Source: Saccharothrix sp. ALI-22-I (GTDB taxonomy: Bacteria > Actinomycetota > Actinomycetes > Mycobacteriales > Pseudonocardiaceae). Taken from it: a stretch of DNA of 64,000 nucleotides. The stretch lies in the NCBI RefSeq assembly GCF_001984175.1, contig NZ_MTQP01000065.1, positions 310,001 to 374,000 of the forward strand, read 5' to 3'. Within the stretch, counting starts at the first letter, position 1. Each line of letters starts with the position of its first letter. Made by a program: the position numbers and the translations under genes. Shown piece by piece: positions 27,911 through 41,719 of the stretch. The notes under the pieces were generated by a model. That model searched no databases, had not been told where the DNA came from, and saw only the letters and a list, made by a program, of their open reading frames with translations.

Positions 27911-29437
27911 ATGAGCGATGGTGTGGTGAACCGGCGGACGCTGCTGCGCGCCGGTGCGATCGGTACGGCCGCGGCGTTCGTGCCCGGCGGGGTGGCGTTG
28001 GCGCGTGGTGGCAGCCGGCCGGTGCTCACGCACGGTGTGCAGTCCGGTGACGTGACGTTCGACGGCGGCCTGGTGTGGACCCGGGCCGACCGGCCGTCGC
28101 GGATGCTGGTGGAGGTGTCGTCGGACCCGTCGTTCCGGCACGTCCGCACCGTGCGCGGGCCGATGTTGACGCCGGAGTCCGGTGGCACCGGCCGGGTGCG
28201 GCTGCGCGGTCTGCCGGGCGGGCGCGACGTGCACTACCGCGTCGTCGCCGAGGACCTGGACGGACGCACCCGCAGTGAGGCCGTGGTCGGCAGCTTCCGC
28301 ACCGCGCCGCTGGGCCGTGACGACGTGCGGTTCGTGTGGTCCGGTGACGTGGCCGGTCAGGGTTGGGGCAGCAACCCTGACCTGGGCGGTATGCCGATCT
28401 TCGGCGCGATGGCCGCCCGCCGTCCCGACTTCTTCATCAACAGCGGCGACACGGTGTACGCGGACGGGCCGCTGAAGGAGTCCGTGACGCTGCCCGACGG
28501 GCGTGTGTGGCGCAACGTGGTGATCCTGGAGAAGCTGAAGGTCGCCGAGACCCTGGACGAGTACCGGGGCCAGTTCGCCTACAACCTGCTCGACCCGCAG
28601 TACCGCTCGTTCGCCTCGCAGGTGCCGATGATCGTGCAGTGGGACGACCACGAGGTGGTCAACAACTGGTACCCCGGCGAGATCCTGACCCTGCCGCAGT
28701 ACACCGAGAAGCGGGTGGACGTGCTGGCCGCGCGGGCGTTCCAGGCGTTCCACGAGTGGCAGCCGATCGACCCGCGGCAGGCGGTGGACGGCCGGGTGTA
28801 CCGGAAGTTCCGGTACGGCGCGCACGTCGAGGTGTTCGTGCTGGACATGCGGTCGTACAAGGACGCCAACACCTCGCCGAAGGATGGTGCCGGGCACGTG
28901 TTGGGGGAGGAACAGGCCCGTTGGCTGGTGGACTCGCTGGACCGCAGCCACGCCACGTGGAAGATCATCGCCGCCGATCTGCCCATCGGGCTGACCGTGC
29001 CGGACGGCACGGACATCGAGGGCGTGGCCAACGGGCTGCCGGGCGCGCCGGGCGGTCGTGAGCACGAGTTGGCTTGGGTGCTGAGCGAGCTGAAGCGGCG
29101 GCGGGTGCGCAACACGGTGTGGCTGACGGCGGACGTGCACTACACGGCCGCGCACCACTACTCGCCGGCGCGGGCGTCGTTCCAGGACTTCGACCCGTTC
29201 TGGGAGTTCGTGTCCGGGCCGCTGAACGCGGGCGCGTTCGGGCCGAACGCGCTGGACCCGACGTTCGGGCCCGAAGCGGTGTTCGTGAACGCCCCGCCGG
29301 CCGCGAACACCACGCCGTTGGACGGCTTCCAGCACTTCGGCGAGGTCGAGGTGTCGCGTGACGGTGAGCTGACCGTGTGGCTGCGTGACATCAAGGGCGC
29401 GTCGTTGTGGAGCAAGACTCTCCATCCCGAACGTTGA
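27911..29437 (+). CDS. phoD: PhoD-type alkaline phosphatase, Tat-exported
   Basis: A 508-aa secreted phosphodiesterase/phosphatase. NRRTLLRAGAIGTAAAFVPG is a twin-arginine signal; the PhoD N-terminal beta domain (about 40-130) precedes the metallophosphatase domain with INSGDTVYADGP, IVQWDDHEVVNNW and WLTADVHYTAAHHY supplying metal ligands. It releases phosphate from organic esters outside the cell and depends on Ca/Fe in studied relatives. A PHO-box-like element lies upstream. The gene is followed 33 nt later by the MerR-VOC gene. Confidence 0.92.
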   Translation: MSDGVVNRRTLLRAGAIGTAAAFVPGGVALARGGSRPVLTHGVQSGDVTFDGGLVWTRADRPSRMLVEVSSDPSFRHVRTVRGPMLTPESGGTGRVRLRGLPGGRDVHYRVVAEDLDGRTRSEAVVGSFRTAPLGRDDVRFVWSGDVAGQGWGSNPDLGGMPIFGAMAARRPDFFINSGDTVYADGPLKESVTLPDGRVWRNVVILEKLKVAETLDEYRGQFAYNLLDPQYRSFASQVPMIVQWDDHEVVNNWYPGEILTLPQYTEKRVDVLAARAFQAFHEWQPIDPRQAVDGRVYRKFRYGAHVEVFVLDMRSYKDANTSPKDGAGHVLGEEQARWLVDSLDRSHATWKIIAADLPIGLTVPDGTDIEGVANGLPGAPGGREHELAWVLSELKRRRVRNTVWLTADVHYTAAHHYSPARASFQDFDPFWEFVSGPLNAGAFGPNALDPTFGPEAVFVNAPPAANTTPLDGFQHFGEVEVSRDGELTVWLRDIKGASLWSKTLHPER

Positions 29438-29470
29438 CCCTCGGGTGACCCGAGACCTCACAGTGGTGTT

Positions 29471-30196
29471 GTGACGGACGAGCTGATGACCATCGGGCGG
29501 TTCGCGCACCTCAGCGGGCTGACCGTGCACGCGCTGCGGCACTACGACGACGTCGGGCTGCTCACGCCCGACGTCGTCGACCCGGCGTCGGGCTACCGGC
29601 GCTACCGGCGCGAGCAGGTGCGCCGCGCCCGGCTGATCCTGGCGCTGCGCTGCCTGGACCTGCCGATCGAGGAGATCCGGCGGGTGGTCGACGGCGGTGA
29701 CGCGACCGAGGTGCTGGCCAACCACCGCAGGCGGCTGGTGCGGCAGCGTGACGTGCTCACCGCCCGGCTCGGCGACGTAGACCGCTATGTGGAGGAGGGG
29801 ATCACCGTGTCCACACCCGGCACGGGCGTGCGCCCGGTGCAGATGAAGATCGCGGTGGACGACGCGGCCAAGGCCGCGGAGTTCTACCAAACGGCGTTCG
29901 ACATGCGGTACGAGGTGACCAGGCGGGCCGGGAACGACGAGTACTCGTCGCTCATCATCGGTCAGCCCGGCACCGACGGGTTCTTCCTGATCCACCTGCT
30001 GGACGACCGCACCGACACCGACCGGCTCGGGCCGAGCACGTTCGGGCTGCTCGTGCCGGACCTGGACGCGTACCACGCGCGGGCCGTCGCGGCGGGCGGG
30101 GTGGAGGTCGTCGCCCCGCGCGACTCGGTGGGCATGCCGCGCAACTCGGCGGTGAAGGACCCGTCGGGCAACTGGGTCTGGCTCTACCAGGAGTGA
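29471..30196 (+). CDS. MerR-type regulator fused to a VOC domain
   Basis: A 241-aa fusion. Residues 6-75 form a MerR HTH (LMTIGRFAHLSGLTVHALRHYDDVGLLTPDVVDPASGYRRY); a dimerisation helix follows (about 85-112). Residues 117-240 are a VOC/glyoxalase-like unit (VQMKIAVDDAAKAAEFYQTAFDM and DPSGNWVWLYQE). The VOC part probably serves as the ligand sensor. GTG start at 29471. No obvious target promoter is seen; the amylase-pullulanase gene lies downstream but has its own operators. Confidence 0.85.
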   Translation: MTDELMTIGRFAHLSGLTVHALRHYDDVGLLTPDVVDPASGYRRYRREQVRRARLILALRCLDLPIEEIRRVVDGGDATEVLANHRRRLVRQRDVLTARLGDVDRYVEEGITVSTPGTGVRPVQMKIAVDDAAKAAEFYQTAFDMRYEVTRRAGNDEYSSLIIGQPGTDGFFLIHLLDDRTDTDRLGPSTFGLLVPDLDAYHARAVAAGGVEVVAPRDSVGMPRNSAVKDPSGNWVWLYQE

Positions 30197-30197
30197 C

Positions 30198-30219
30198 GCA
30201 AGGTCCTGCAAGGACTTGC
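30198..30219 (+). promoter_or_regulatory. Near-perfect dyad upstream of pullulanase gene, LacI/MalR-like operator
   Basis: GCAAG-N-TCCT-GCA-AGGA-CTTGC forms a near-perfect 22-nt dyad directly after the MerR gene. GCAAG/CTTGC half sites are typical of LacI-family maltose regulators in actinobacteria, and alpha-amylase promoters there carry TGCAAG repeats. Confidence 0.5.
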
Positions 30220-30296
30220 AGCCGAATGGGCCTTGTTCGGCCAGGATTGTCGTGGTTTTGTGCACCTCGCCCCGCGTTCGATGCCGGGGCGGGGTT

Positions 30297-30308
30297 GCAA
30301 AATCTTGC
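30297..30308 (+). promoter_or_regulatory. Second GCAA-N4-TTGC site next to the pullulanase RBS
   Basis: A short perfect dyad lies 4 nt before the AAGGAGGT ribosome binding site (30312-30319) of the amylase-pullulanase gene. With the site at 30198-30219 it could allow cooperative repression. Confidence 0.35.
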
Positions 30309-30325
30309 GACAAGGAGGTCGCGTG

Positions 30326-35839
<5,514 letters not shown>

Positions 35840-35842
35840 GGT

Positions 35843-35904
35843 GAGATCCGTCGCGGTAACGGGCGTGCAGGCATCACCCTTACCCGCACGGGTGTGCGGA
35901 TCTC
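35843..35904. terminator. Possible bidirectional hairpin between convergent genes
   Basis: An 8-bp perfect inverted pair, GAGATCCG (35843-35850) and CGGATCTC (35897-35904), lies between the pullulanase gene and the convergent membrane protein gene. The loop is long (46 nt) and may itself fold; there is no T-tract. Confidence 0.3.
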
Positions 35905-35923
35905 GGACAAGTGGCGTTTGGGT

Positions 35924-36460
35924 TCAGTGATCGGCCAGTTCGACGCGTGATCGGACGTCCTCGGTGCGCAGGATGCGGAACTCCCGCTCCTGTGCGCCGA
36001 GCACCTTCACGAACCCGGGGCTGGTCTCCATCACGTACGCCTCGATGGCGCCGTCGTTCAGCTCGATCCGCTCCAACGGCACCCACGGCGTGGCCACCAC
36101 TGCCGCGACCGCCAACGCCACCGCGGCCACGAGGTAGCCGAACCTGTGCAGGACGAATTTGACCTGCGTGTCCGGACGCCGCCGTACGAGGCCCGCGAAT
36201 ACCAGCACGGCCGTGACCACCGCCGTGCCCACCGGCACCCACCACAAGTGGTAGGCGATCACGTGTGCCACGAGGAACGCCACCAGCACGGCCGCCACGA
36301 GCGGAGCGGTGCGTGACCGCCTGCTGATCGCGTAGAACACCGTCAACGGCAGCATGACCACCAGCACGACACTGCTGACCCACACGTCCGCCATGAACGT
36401 CCCGAGGAACAAGCCCGGCGCGTCCTCCAGGTCCAACGTGTGCAGCAGCGCGAAAGTCAT
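35924..36460 (-). CDS. Membrane protein of unknown function, last chromosomal-type gene
   Basis: A 178-aa protein with about four helices (VSSVVLVVMLPLTVFYAI, TAPLVAAVLVAFLVAHVIAY, VPVGTAVVTAVLVFAGL, FGYLVAAVALAVAAVVA) and a hydrophilic C-terminal tail of about 45 residues outside or inside. No family is recognised. It is convergent with the pullulanase gene. The element genes start on its other side, so the left border of the island probably lies within 36461-36590. Confidence 0.6.
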   Translation of the reverse strand: MTFALLHTLDLEDAPGLFLGTFMADVWVSSVVLVVMLPLTVFYAISRRSRTAPLVAAVLVAFLVAHVIAYHLWWVPVGTAVVTAVLVFAGLVRRRPDTQVKFVLHRFGYLVAAVALAVAAVVATPWVPLERIELNDGAIEAYVMETSPGFVKVLGAQEREFRILRTEDVRSRVELADH

Positions 36461-36590
36461 GGATCTACTGAAGTGCCAGTAAGCGGTCCCGCCAGGTGCG
36501 CGAACACCTGAACGGGACCTCGACCTGGACGTCGGAGGTCCGAGCCGTGCACTTCATCCTGCCGTACCCGAGTTCCGGGGCGGTGCACCC

Positions 36591-37217
36591 ATGAGCATCG
36601 AAGCGATCAACTGGGCGCTCAACCACGCCCCGATCCCGACCGACCGCAAGGACGCCGCCGCACTGGCGATCACGCTGATCGCGCTGGCCAACCACGCCGG
36701 TCCCGACGGGACCGAGGCGTTCCCCTCGGTGGAGCGCATGATCGGCTACACCCGGCTGTCCCGGCGCACTGTGCAACGTGCGCTGCGGTCGCTGGAGGAG
36801 CTGGATCTGATCCGCAGGGGCAACACCCGCGTGCGCGATGCCCGGATCGAGCGCGCCGACCAGCGTCCCCAGGTGTACGACCTGGTGTTGTCGGCCAGGT
36901 TGTCCACAGGTGCGGAAGCGGGGCGTCAGGATGGCACCCCGCTGACCAGCACGGGGCGTCAGCAACGCCCGAACGGGGCGTCAGCAGCGACCAAGCGGGG
37001 CGTCAGCATGACGCCCGAACCGTCCTTTAACCGTCCAAGGAACCGTCCCGCGCCGAGCGCGCCCGGCGGGCGCTCGGCGGTGTCTCCGGTGTGCGGGCAG
37101 TGCGACGCCCGCGACTCCGATCCGGTCTCAGCTCGCGTGGTCTGGCTGGACGAGGACCGCACACGCTCGACACCGTGCCCGCGCTGCGCGCCGCAGCGGA
37201 GCGGGGGTGCCCGATGA
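36591..37217 (+). CDS. Winged-helix Rep-like protein of an integrative/plasmid element
   Basis: A 208-aa protein. The N-terminus MSIEAINWALNHAPIPTDRK leads to a winged helix (FPSVERMIGYTRLSRRTVQRALRSLEELDLIRRGN, about 43-77), as in helix-turn-helix proteins of actinomycete integrative elements and plasmids. The C-terminus has CGQC and CPRC pairs (about 167-200) that could bind zinc. The part between (about 104-140) is low-complexity because the DNA there carries a DnaA box and four iterons. It is first in a run of four genes joined by 4-nt ATGA/GTGA overlaps. Confidence 0.72.
   Translation: MSIEAINWALNHAPIPTDRKDAAALAITLIALANHAGPDGTEAFPSVERMIGYTRLSRRTVQRALRSLEELDLIRRGNTRVRDARIERADQRPQVYDLVLSARLSTGAEAGRQDGTPLTSTGRQQRPNGASAATKRGVSMTPEPSFNRPRNRPAPSAPGGRSAVSPVCGQCDARDSDPVSARVVWLDEDRTRSTPCPRCAPQRSGGAR
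36900..37006 (+). repeat. DnaA box plus four phased iterons, putative replication origin
   Basis: TTGTCCACA (36900-36908) is a strong actinobacterial DnaA-box match. It is followed by four copies of CGGGGCGTCAG at 36919-36929, 36952-36962, 36974-36984 and 36996-37006, spaced 33, 22 and 22 nt (whole helical turns). The copies fall in different reading frames of the surrounding gene, so the DNA sequence, not the peptide, is conserved. Confidence 0.65.
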
Positions 37218-37420
37218 GCCGCGTGCACCTCACCTACGCAGAGCCCGCCACCCTGGCGCACCCCGGCGGCTGGACCTCTCCGGCGCACTGCCTGGAGAAC
37301 CGGGAGGCCGCCGAGCGGCTGCGCGACGCGACCAACCTGCTGTCCGGACGCAACGCCGCCGCCCGGCGCACCTGGCGCATCGTGGACTGCCCCGGCGGAA
37401 ACTGCGGGGTACGGCGATGA
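37214..37420 (+). CDS. Small element-encoded protein
   Basis: A 68-aa protein, start MSRVHLTYAEPATLAHPGGW, that contains HCLENREAAERLRDATNLLSG and ends CPGGNCGVRR. Its ATG overlaps the stop of the Rep-like gene and its stop overlaps the next start. Comparable small proteins sit at this position in actinomycete integrative elements; function unknown. Confidence 0.6.
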   Translation: MSRVHLTYAEPATLAHPGGWTSPAHCLENREAAERLRDATNLLSGRNAAARRTWRIVDCPGGNCGVRR

Positions 37421-38403
37421 GCACCTTCATCCCCTTCCCCGAGCCGAGCGACGAGGACGTGCAGCGCGCCGTGGCCGAACTGGAGAAGTACGTCGCCGGG
37501 CAAGCCCCGGCCGTACCGGACGTGATCCCCGTCGATGTTCCGCCGGCCACCAGGCGGGTCCGGGAGCTGCGCGCCGAGGTGGACGAGGCGCACGCGCTGC
37601 TGGAGTTGCAGGCCGACGCCGCTCCGCTGTTGCTCGACACCGACCGGGTGCGCCGCAGCCGCAAACGCGCCGCCGAGGCCGCCCGGCTGCACGCGCTGGC
37701 CCAGGACTCGGCGGCCCGCGCGTGGCAGGCCGCGCGGGTACGCCTGGTGCTCACCGTCGTGGCCTTGGCGGCGCTGGTCGGTGCGCTGAGCTGGTCGACC
37801 ACGGGCGTGCACCACACCCTGACCCGGTCGATGACCGAGCGGGGCGCGGCCTGGTGGGGCGCGTGGGCGGTGGAACCGGTGATCTCGGCGGTGCTGCTGG
37901 TCATCGTCGGCGCGCGGGCATTCCTGGCAACCCGGGGCCGGGTGTTGCGGCACCGGCACCTGACGGTGGTCGAGTACGGGGCGCTCGCGGTGACGTTGAC
38001 GTTGAACGTGTGGCCGTACCTGCCGTGGGTGTCGGTGCCGTGGGCGCGGTTCGACGCGATGCAACTCCTCGCGCACGCCATCGGCCCACTGGTCGCGGTC
38101 GGCGCGGTCGCGGTGCTGCCGGTGGTCTGGTCGGCGTTCGCGGACCTGGACCACGGCTTGCCGGTAGGCCCTACTGCTTCCCCTACCGGCCCGGAGTACA
38201 GGGAAAACGTCCCCGAGACGGGTGCGGCACAGCACGGGGCTACCGACGACCGGATGGCCCTACTCGTGGACCGTGCCCGGCGGTTGATCACCGCCGGACG
38301 GTTGCCCGCCGACCCGTCCGCCACCCGGCTGCGGGAGGCGCTGGGGTGCGGCACCGACACCGCCCGCGAGGTCCGCGACGCCCTGCGCGGCGGTGCGGCG
38401 TGA
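37417..38403 (+). CDS. DUF2637 membrane protein
   Basis: A 328-aa protein. A helical N-terminal part (about 40-115) precedes four membrane segments: VRLVLTVVALAALVGALSW, WAVEPVISAVLLVIVGARAF, YGALAVTLTLNVWPYLPW and LLAHAIGPLVAVGAVAVLPVVWS. DUF2637 proteins are found next to FtsK/TraB genes in actinobacterial integrative conjugative elements and may take part in plasmid spread between cells (inference). It overlaps both neighbours by 4 nt. Confidence 0.75.
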   Translation: MSTFIPFPEPSDEDVQRAVAELEKYVAGQAPAVPDVIPVDVPPATRRVRELRAEVDEAHALLELQADAAPLLLDTDRVRRSRKRAAEAARLHALAQDSAARAWQAARVRLVLTVVALAALVGALSWSTTGVHHTLTRSMTERGAAWWGAWAVEPVISAVLLVIVGARAFLATRGRVLRHRHLTVVEYGALAVTLTLNVWPYLPWVSVPWARFDAMQLLAHAIGPLVAVGAVAVLPVVWSAFADLDHGLPVGPTASPTGPEYRENVPETGAAQHGATDDRMALLVDRARRLITAGRLPADPSATRLREALGCGTDTAREVRDALRGGAA

Positions 38404-39837
38404 GCCTGACCGAGCAGAAGGACGACGTGGCCAGCGAGCTGATCCCGTTCCCGAACGCCGCCGTGTCCAGCGGGGCGGACGCCGAGGGGACGAGCGTGGT
38501 GCAGGCTGCGCCGGTTTTGGACGGTGAGTTGATCACCGAGGCCGAGTACCAGCGTTCCCGCGCCCGCCGGCTGGCCGAGTCGGCGGTGTCCCGCCTGCCC
38601 GCCCAGTGGCAGACCGCCGAGTCCGCCCGCCAGGCCGGCATGGAGCTGGCGGGTCGGGCGGTGCTGGTGCCGGTGCGGTACCCGGCGGCGGTCGGACGCG
38701 GCCTGACGGTGTCGGCCCGCGCGTGGTGGGTCTGGGTGCGGGTGGCCGACTTCTACGAGGCGTCCAAGGCCGCCGACCGGCTGGCCGACAAGTGGCAGGA
38801 GATCGCCGTCGTGCGTCGCCGCCGAGGCGTGATCTCGGTGGTGGCCGTCGGCGGGATCGGGTTGGGCGGGCTCATCACCGAGCTGACCGCCGGTTCGCTG
38901 CCGCTGCTGGTCACCGGTAGCGCAGTGACGGTGGGTCTGGCGGTCGCCGGGCGGCGCAAGGACGGCGCGGGCGGCCGGAGGACGCAGCTCGGTTCCCGAT
39001 CGCTGGCGTGGCTGATGAACGGCGACCACCTGGTCACCGCCTTCCGCGACGCCAAGCTGATCGGCCGCGACGAATCGCTGATGCTGGTCAAAGCCCCGCG
39101 CCACGACGGCGCCGGATGGGCACTCACGCTCGACCTGCCACCGTCGCGCAAGGCGTCGGACGTGATCGGCAAGCGGGAGTCGCTGGCCTCGGCATTGGCG
39201 GTGGACGAGGTGCGGCTGATCGTGGAGCGGGTGCGCGGCGACGACGGCCACGCGGGCAGGTTGGCGTTGTGGGTGGGCGACGCCGACCCGTACGCCGCCG
39301 AACCGGTCCCCAGCCCGCTGGCGTCGGCGGCGTCGTGGGACCTGTGGCGGCCGGTGCCGTTCGGCACCACGGCCCGCGGCGCGGCGGTGACCCTGCCGGT
39401 GGTGTGGACGTCGCTGCTGATCGGCGCGATCCCGCGCCAGGGCAAGACGTTCGTCGCTCGCCTGCCGTTGACGGCCGCCGCGCTGGACCCGCACGTGCGG
39501 CTGATCATCGCCGATGGCAAGGGACGCGACGGTGGCCGCGCGCCTGGCCGACGAGGTGACCATCAGCGCGACCGTTCCGGAGCCTGTGGACGCCGAGCTG
39601 GTGCACGAGCTGCCCGAGGTGTTGGCACTGTTGGCCGACGTGATCGGCGACGACGAACACGGCCTGGTGTCCCGGTCGGAACTCGCCGGGCGCATCGGCT
39701 GGGAGGTCAAGGCGTTCGGGGAGGCGCTGCGCGCCGCCGGCGTGCCCCCGGTGGGCAAGCGGCGGATGCCGGGCCACGACAACCCGGTCAGCGTCGCCGA
39801 CCTGAACGCGATCCGGACCGCGATCCACGGCGGCTGA
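38400..39837 (+). pseudogene. TraB/FtsK-type DNA translocase, internally deleted and frameshifted
   Basis: The GTG start overlaps the DUF2637 stop. Codons from 38400 encode a normal N-terminal half with two membrane helices and the Walker A region IGAIPRQGKTFVARLP, then LIIADGKG. At about 39520 the frame breaks: the same frame turns into Arg-rich nonsense up to a stop at 39905, while the +1 frame (39514-39837) encodes the usual C-terminal winged helix (AARLADEVTIS, then VADLNAIRTAI). Walker B and most of the motor are missing. The gene therefore cannot make an active conjugative translocase. Confidence 0.8.
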
Positions 39838-39861
39838 GGCCGGAGCGGGGTCGGCACGCCA

Positions 39862-39984
39862 GTGCCGACCCCACACGGCTGTTCCGACCCCCAGCGACGC
39901 TATGAGACGGCGCTGATCTGCACGAACACGCCGCGTTCCGACCCGATGGGTCACCGCGACTTCCCCTTCTACAAGCCCGCATAG
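39862..39984 (+). CDS. Small ORF downstream of the broken translocase
   Basis: A 40-codon frame (GTG start, GGAGCGGGG upstream) whose product contains RRYETALICTNTPRS and ends MGHRDFPFYKPA. It reads like a real small protein or the end of a larger one. It lies 24 nt behind the translocase remnant and has the same orientation. Confidence 0.3.
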   Translation: MPTPHGCSDPQRRYETALICTNTPRSDPMGHRDFPFYKPA

Positions 39985-40043
39985 GCCGCTCGGGGCATTG
40001 TTCCGACCACCTCGGCACACCGCCGAGGTCAGCAACGCCCACG

Positions 40044-40151
40044 ATGACCACCTCGCGCGACTTCCGGGCCGGCCGCTGGCTGATGCTCGGCACCGCCGCG
40101 GCCTTGATCGGTGCTACAGACTTGGCGCTCTCCCCTCAAGTGAGCACCTAG
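40044..40151 (+). CDS. Small single-helix membrane ORF
   Basis: A 35-codon frame starting MTTSRDFRAGRWLMLGTAAA, with one hydrophobic stretch after a basic N-terminus. No clear ribosome binding site is seen. It sits between the element remnant and the defence pair; it may be a truncated gene. Confidence 0.25.
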   Translation: MTTSRDFRAGRWLMLGTAAALIGATDLALSPQVST

Positions 40152-40167
40152 TGCTATAGCGTCAAGG

Positions 40168-41454
40168 TCAAATCGGCATCCGGAAGATGGCGTGTTGAGT
40201 CCGACCAGTAACCGACTCGTAGAAGACCGCACCCTCGCCGATTACCGGCCCTCGCCCCACAGGGAAACCTACGTTCCCAGACCCCATGATCCGCTCTCCA
40301 CGGACTACATCATCAAGTACGGCCCAGTAACTTTCACCCTCTTTGAGAAGGTAAGCAACGAGGCTCCCCTTGAGGTGTGCGAAAGATCCGTTGGGAACTG
40401 AGTAAAGCTCTTCGCCTGACTCAATTGAGATGATGTGGATTCCTTCAACATCACCGCGACCGTCATATGCGACCCTACCGTCGGATACTGAGGGATGAAC
40501 AGCTCCGCGGGCGAGAACAGTGGGCTCCTCATCGAGCGCGTTAAGCGGCTTACGCATAAGCACATGTTCAGGCTCAACAAATTCTGACCACACGGCATAC
40601 TGAGAGCTCAAGCAAGCGCTACTACTACTGGCGCTTTCGGTAACCTGAGTCCACTTCTTGGCCGAGAGATTGTAGAGCCATACGCCGCCCCCTAGGCCGC
40701 CTTCGATAGACAAGCCCTGCGCTGCGATCCACTCCTCGTTGACGTCAGTAGGTCCACCGGTCTCGCTGAGGACTTCTCGACTGTCCTTCTCTAGGTCGTA
40801 GTAAACAACCCCGCCCGACTGTCGGTAGGCAACAACCGCCCGACCGTTCGTGTGAGGCATGTACTCGAATTCGTCGTTCGGCGTGAGCTGTCGAATTTCA
40901 CCGCTAGGCAGGCGAGCGTGCACGGCCAGGGCGTTGCTTCCAGGTACCCCTTGCGCCCAGACCACTACCCCCGCATCTGTGTCTACATCTCTTTGCAGTA
41001 CGTCGGCTGGCGCTAGTAGATCGGTGGACGGTACAACATAAACCCGGCCCGACGGCACCCTCACCAAGGGTGGTAGCTTCTCATTGAGATTGTCCGTAAG
41101 CAACTCTTCGACAAAAAGGATGGCGCCCTCGTAAAGATCTCGTGATGTAGCCGCGTCAGTCTGCTGCGCGAAGTGTTGCAAGCTGTTGCGTCGCTCATGC
41201 AGGATTTCTACCGTTGACCCGTTTTTGTACGGTCCGGCATCCTTCAAGGCTTCAAGAAGAGTCATTGACTTGGTGCCTTTCATGATGGTCCTGCCATTAT
41301 TGAGAACCGCAGCCTTCAGCAGCATCTCAATACCGAAGTCGAGCGATAGCACGACCTGCACGACGTCAGCCTCGGAGCTTTTGTCGTAATGATGACTGGC
41401 ATGTTCTAGCGAGATCATTCCGGTCCTAAAGAATGCGCGTGCGGCGGGCTTCAT
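40168..41454 (-). CDS. HEPN domain fused to a beta-propeller, candidate defence protein
   Basis: A 428-aa protein from the start at 41454. Residues 1-120 are helical and resemble HEPN/DUF4145-type domains; RRNSLQHF gives the RNase-type motif R89-x4-H94. Residues about 125-428 are a run of short beta repeats (for example RAVVAYRQSGGVVYYDLEK, DGRVAYDGRGDVEGIHIIS, GSLVAYLLKEGESYWAVLD) that fit a propeller. Codon use is AT-richer than in the chromosome. A TACAAT box 6 nt before this ATG suggests a leaderless transcript; an alternative GTG at 41568 adds 38 residues across AT-rich DNA. Divergent from the Shedu gene. HEPN assignment is by eye. Confidence 0.7.
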   Translation of the reverse strand: MKPAARAFFRTGMISLEHASHHYDKSSEADVVQVVLSLDFGIEMLLKAAVLNNGRTIMKGTKSMTLLEALKDAGPYKNGSTVEILHERRNSLQHFAQQTDAATSRDLYEGAILFVEELLTDNLNEKLPPLVRVPSGRVYVVPSTDLLAPADVLQRDVDTDAGVVVWAQGVPGSNALAVHARLPSGEIRQLTPNDEFEYMPHTNGRAVVAYRQSGGVVYYDLEKDSREVLSETGGPTDVNEEWIAAQGLSIEGGLGGGVWLYNLSAKKWTQVTESASSSSACLSSQYAVWSEFVEPEHVLMRKPLNALDEEPTVLARGAVHPSVSDGRVAYDGRGDVEGIHIISIESGEELYSVPNGSFAHLKGSLVAYLLKEGESYWAVLDDVVRGERIMGSGNVGFPVGRGPVIGEGAVFYESVTGRTQHAIFRMPI

Positions 41455-41719
41455 GTCGGCATTGTACGGCAACAATTCAAGTTGCCATACATGACTTATA
41501 TATATAGCAGGGTCGCGTCCACGGGCGCAGACAAGGGCTTCAGTCGGCCCGAGGATCAACCGTCGCACGCAGGTAACTCGCTCCTCGCCCTGGATTCACC
41601 CATTCGGGTGAGATCAGTGATGGCGATCTTGAAGCAGTAACGAAAGTAGTCCGTTCAACGAAAAGATCGCACAATAAGGTGACGTTAAGTTATAACTGCT
41701 TGTCAAAGGACACACTGCC

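Noticed and set aside
25672..28188. 838-codon minus-strand open frame
   Set aside because: Only the part up to 26763 has a protein family (PucR). The rest runs antisense to the lipase and is a GC-driven open frame.
36465..36590. Possible attL at the island border
   Set aside because: Dyads are present (for example GGACCTC and GAGGTCC near 36515-36540), but no matching direct repeat was found further right and no tRNA gene lies here.
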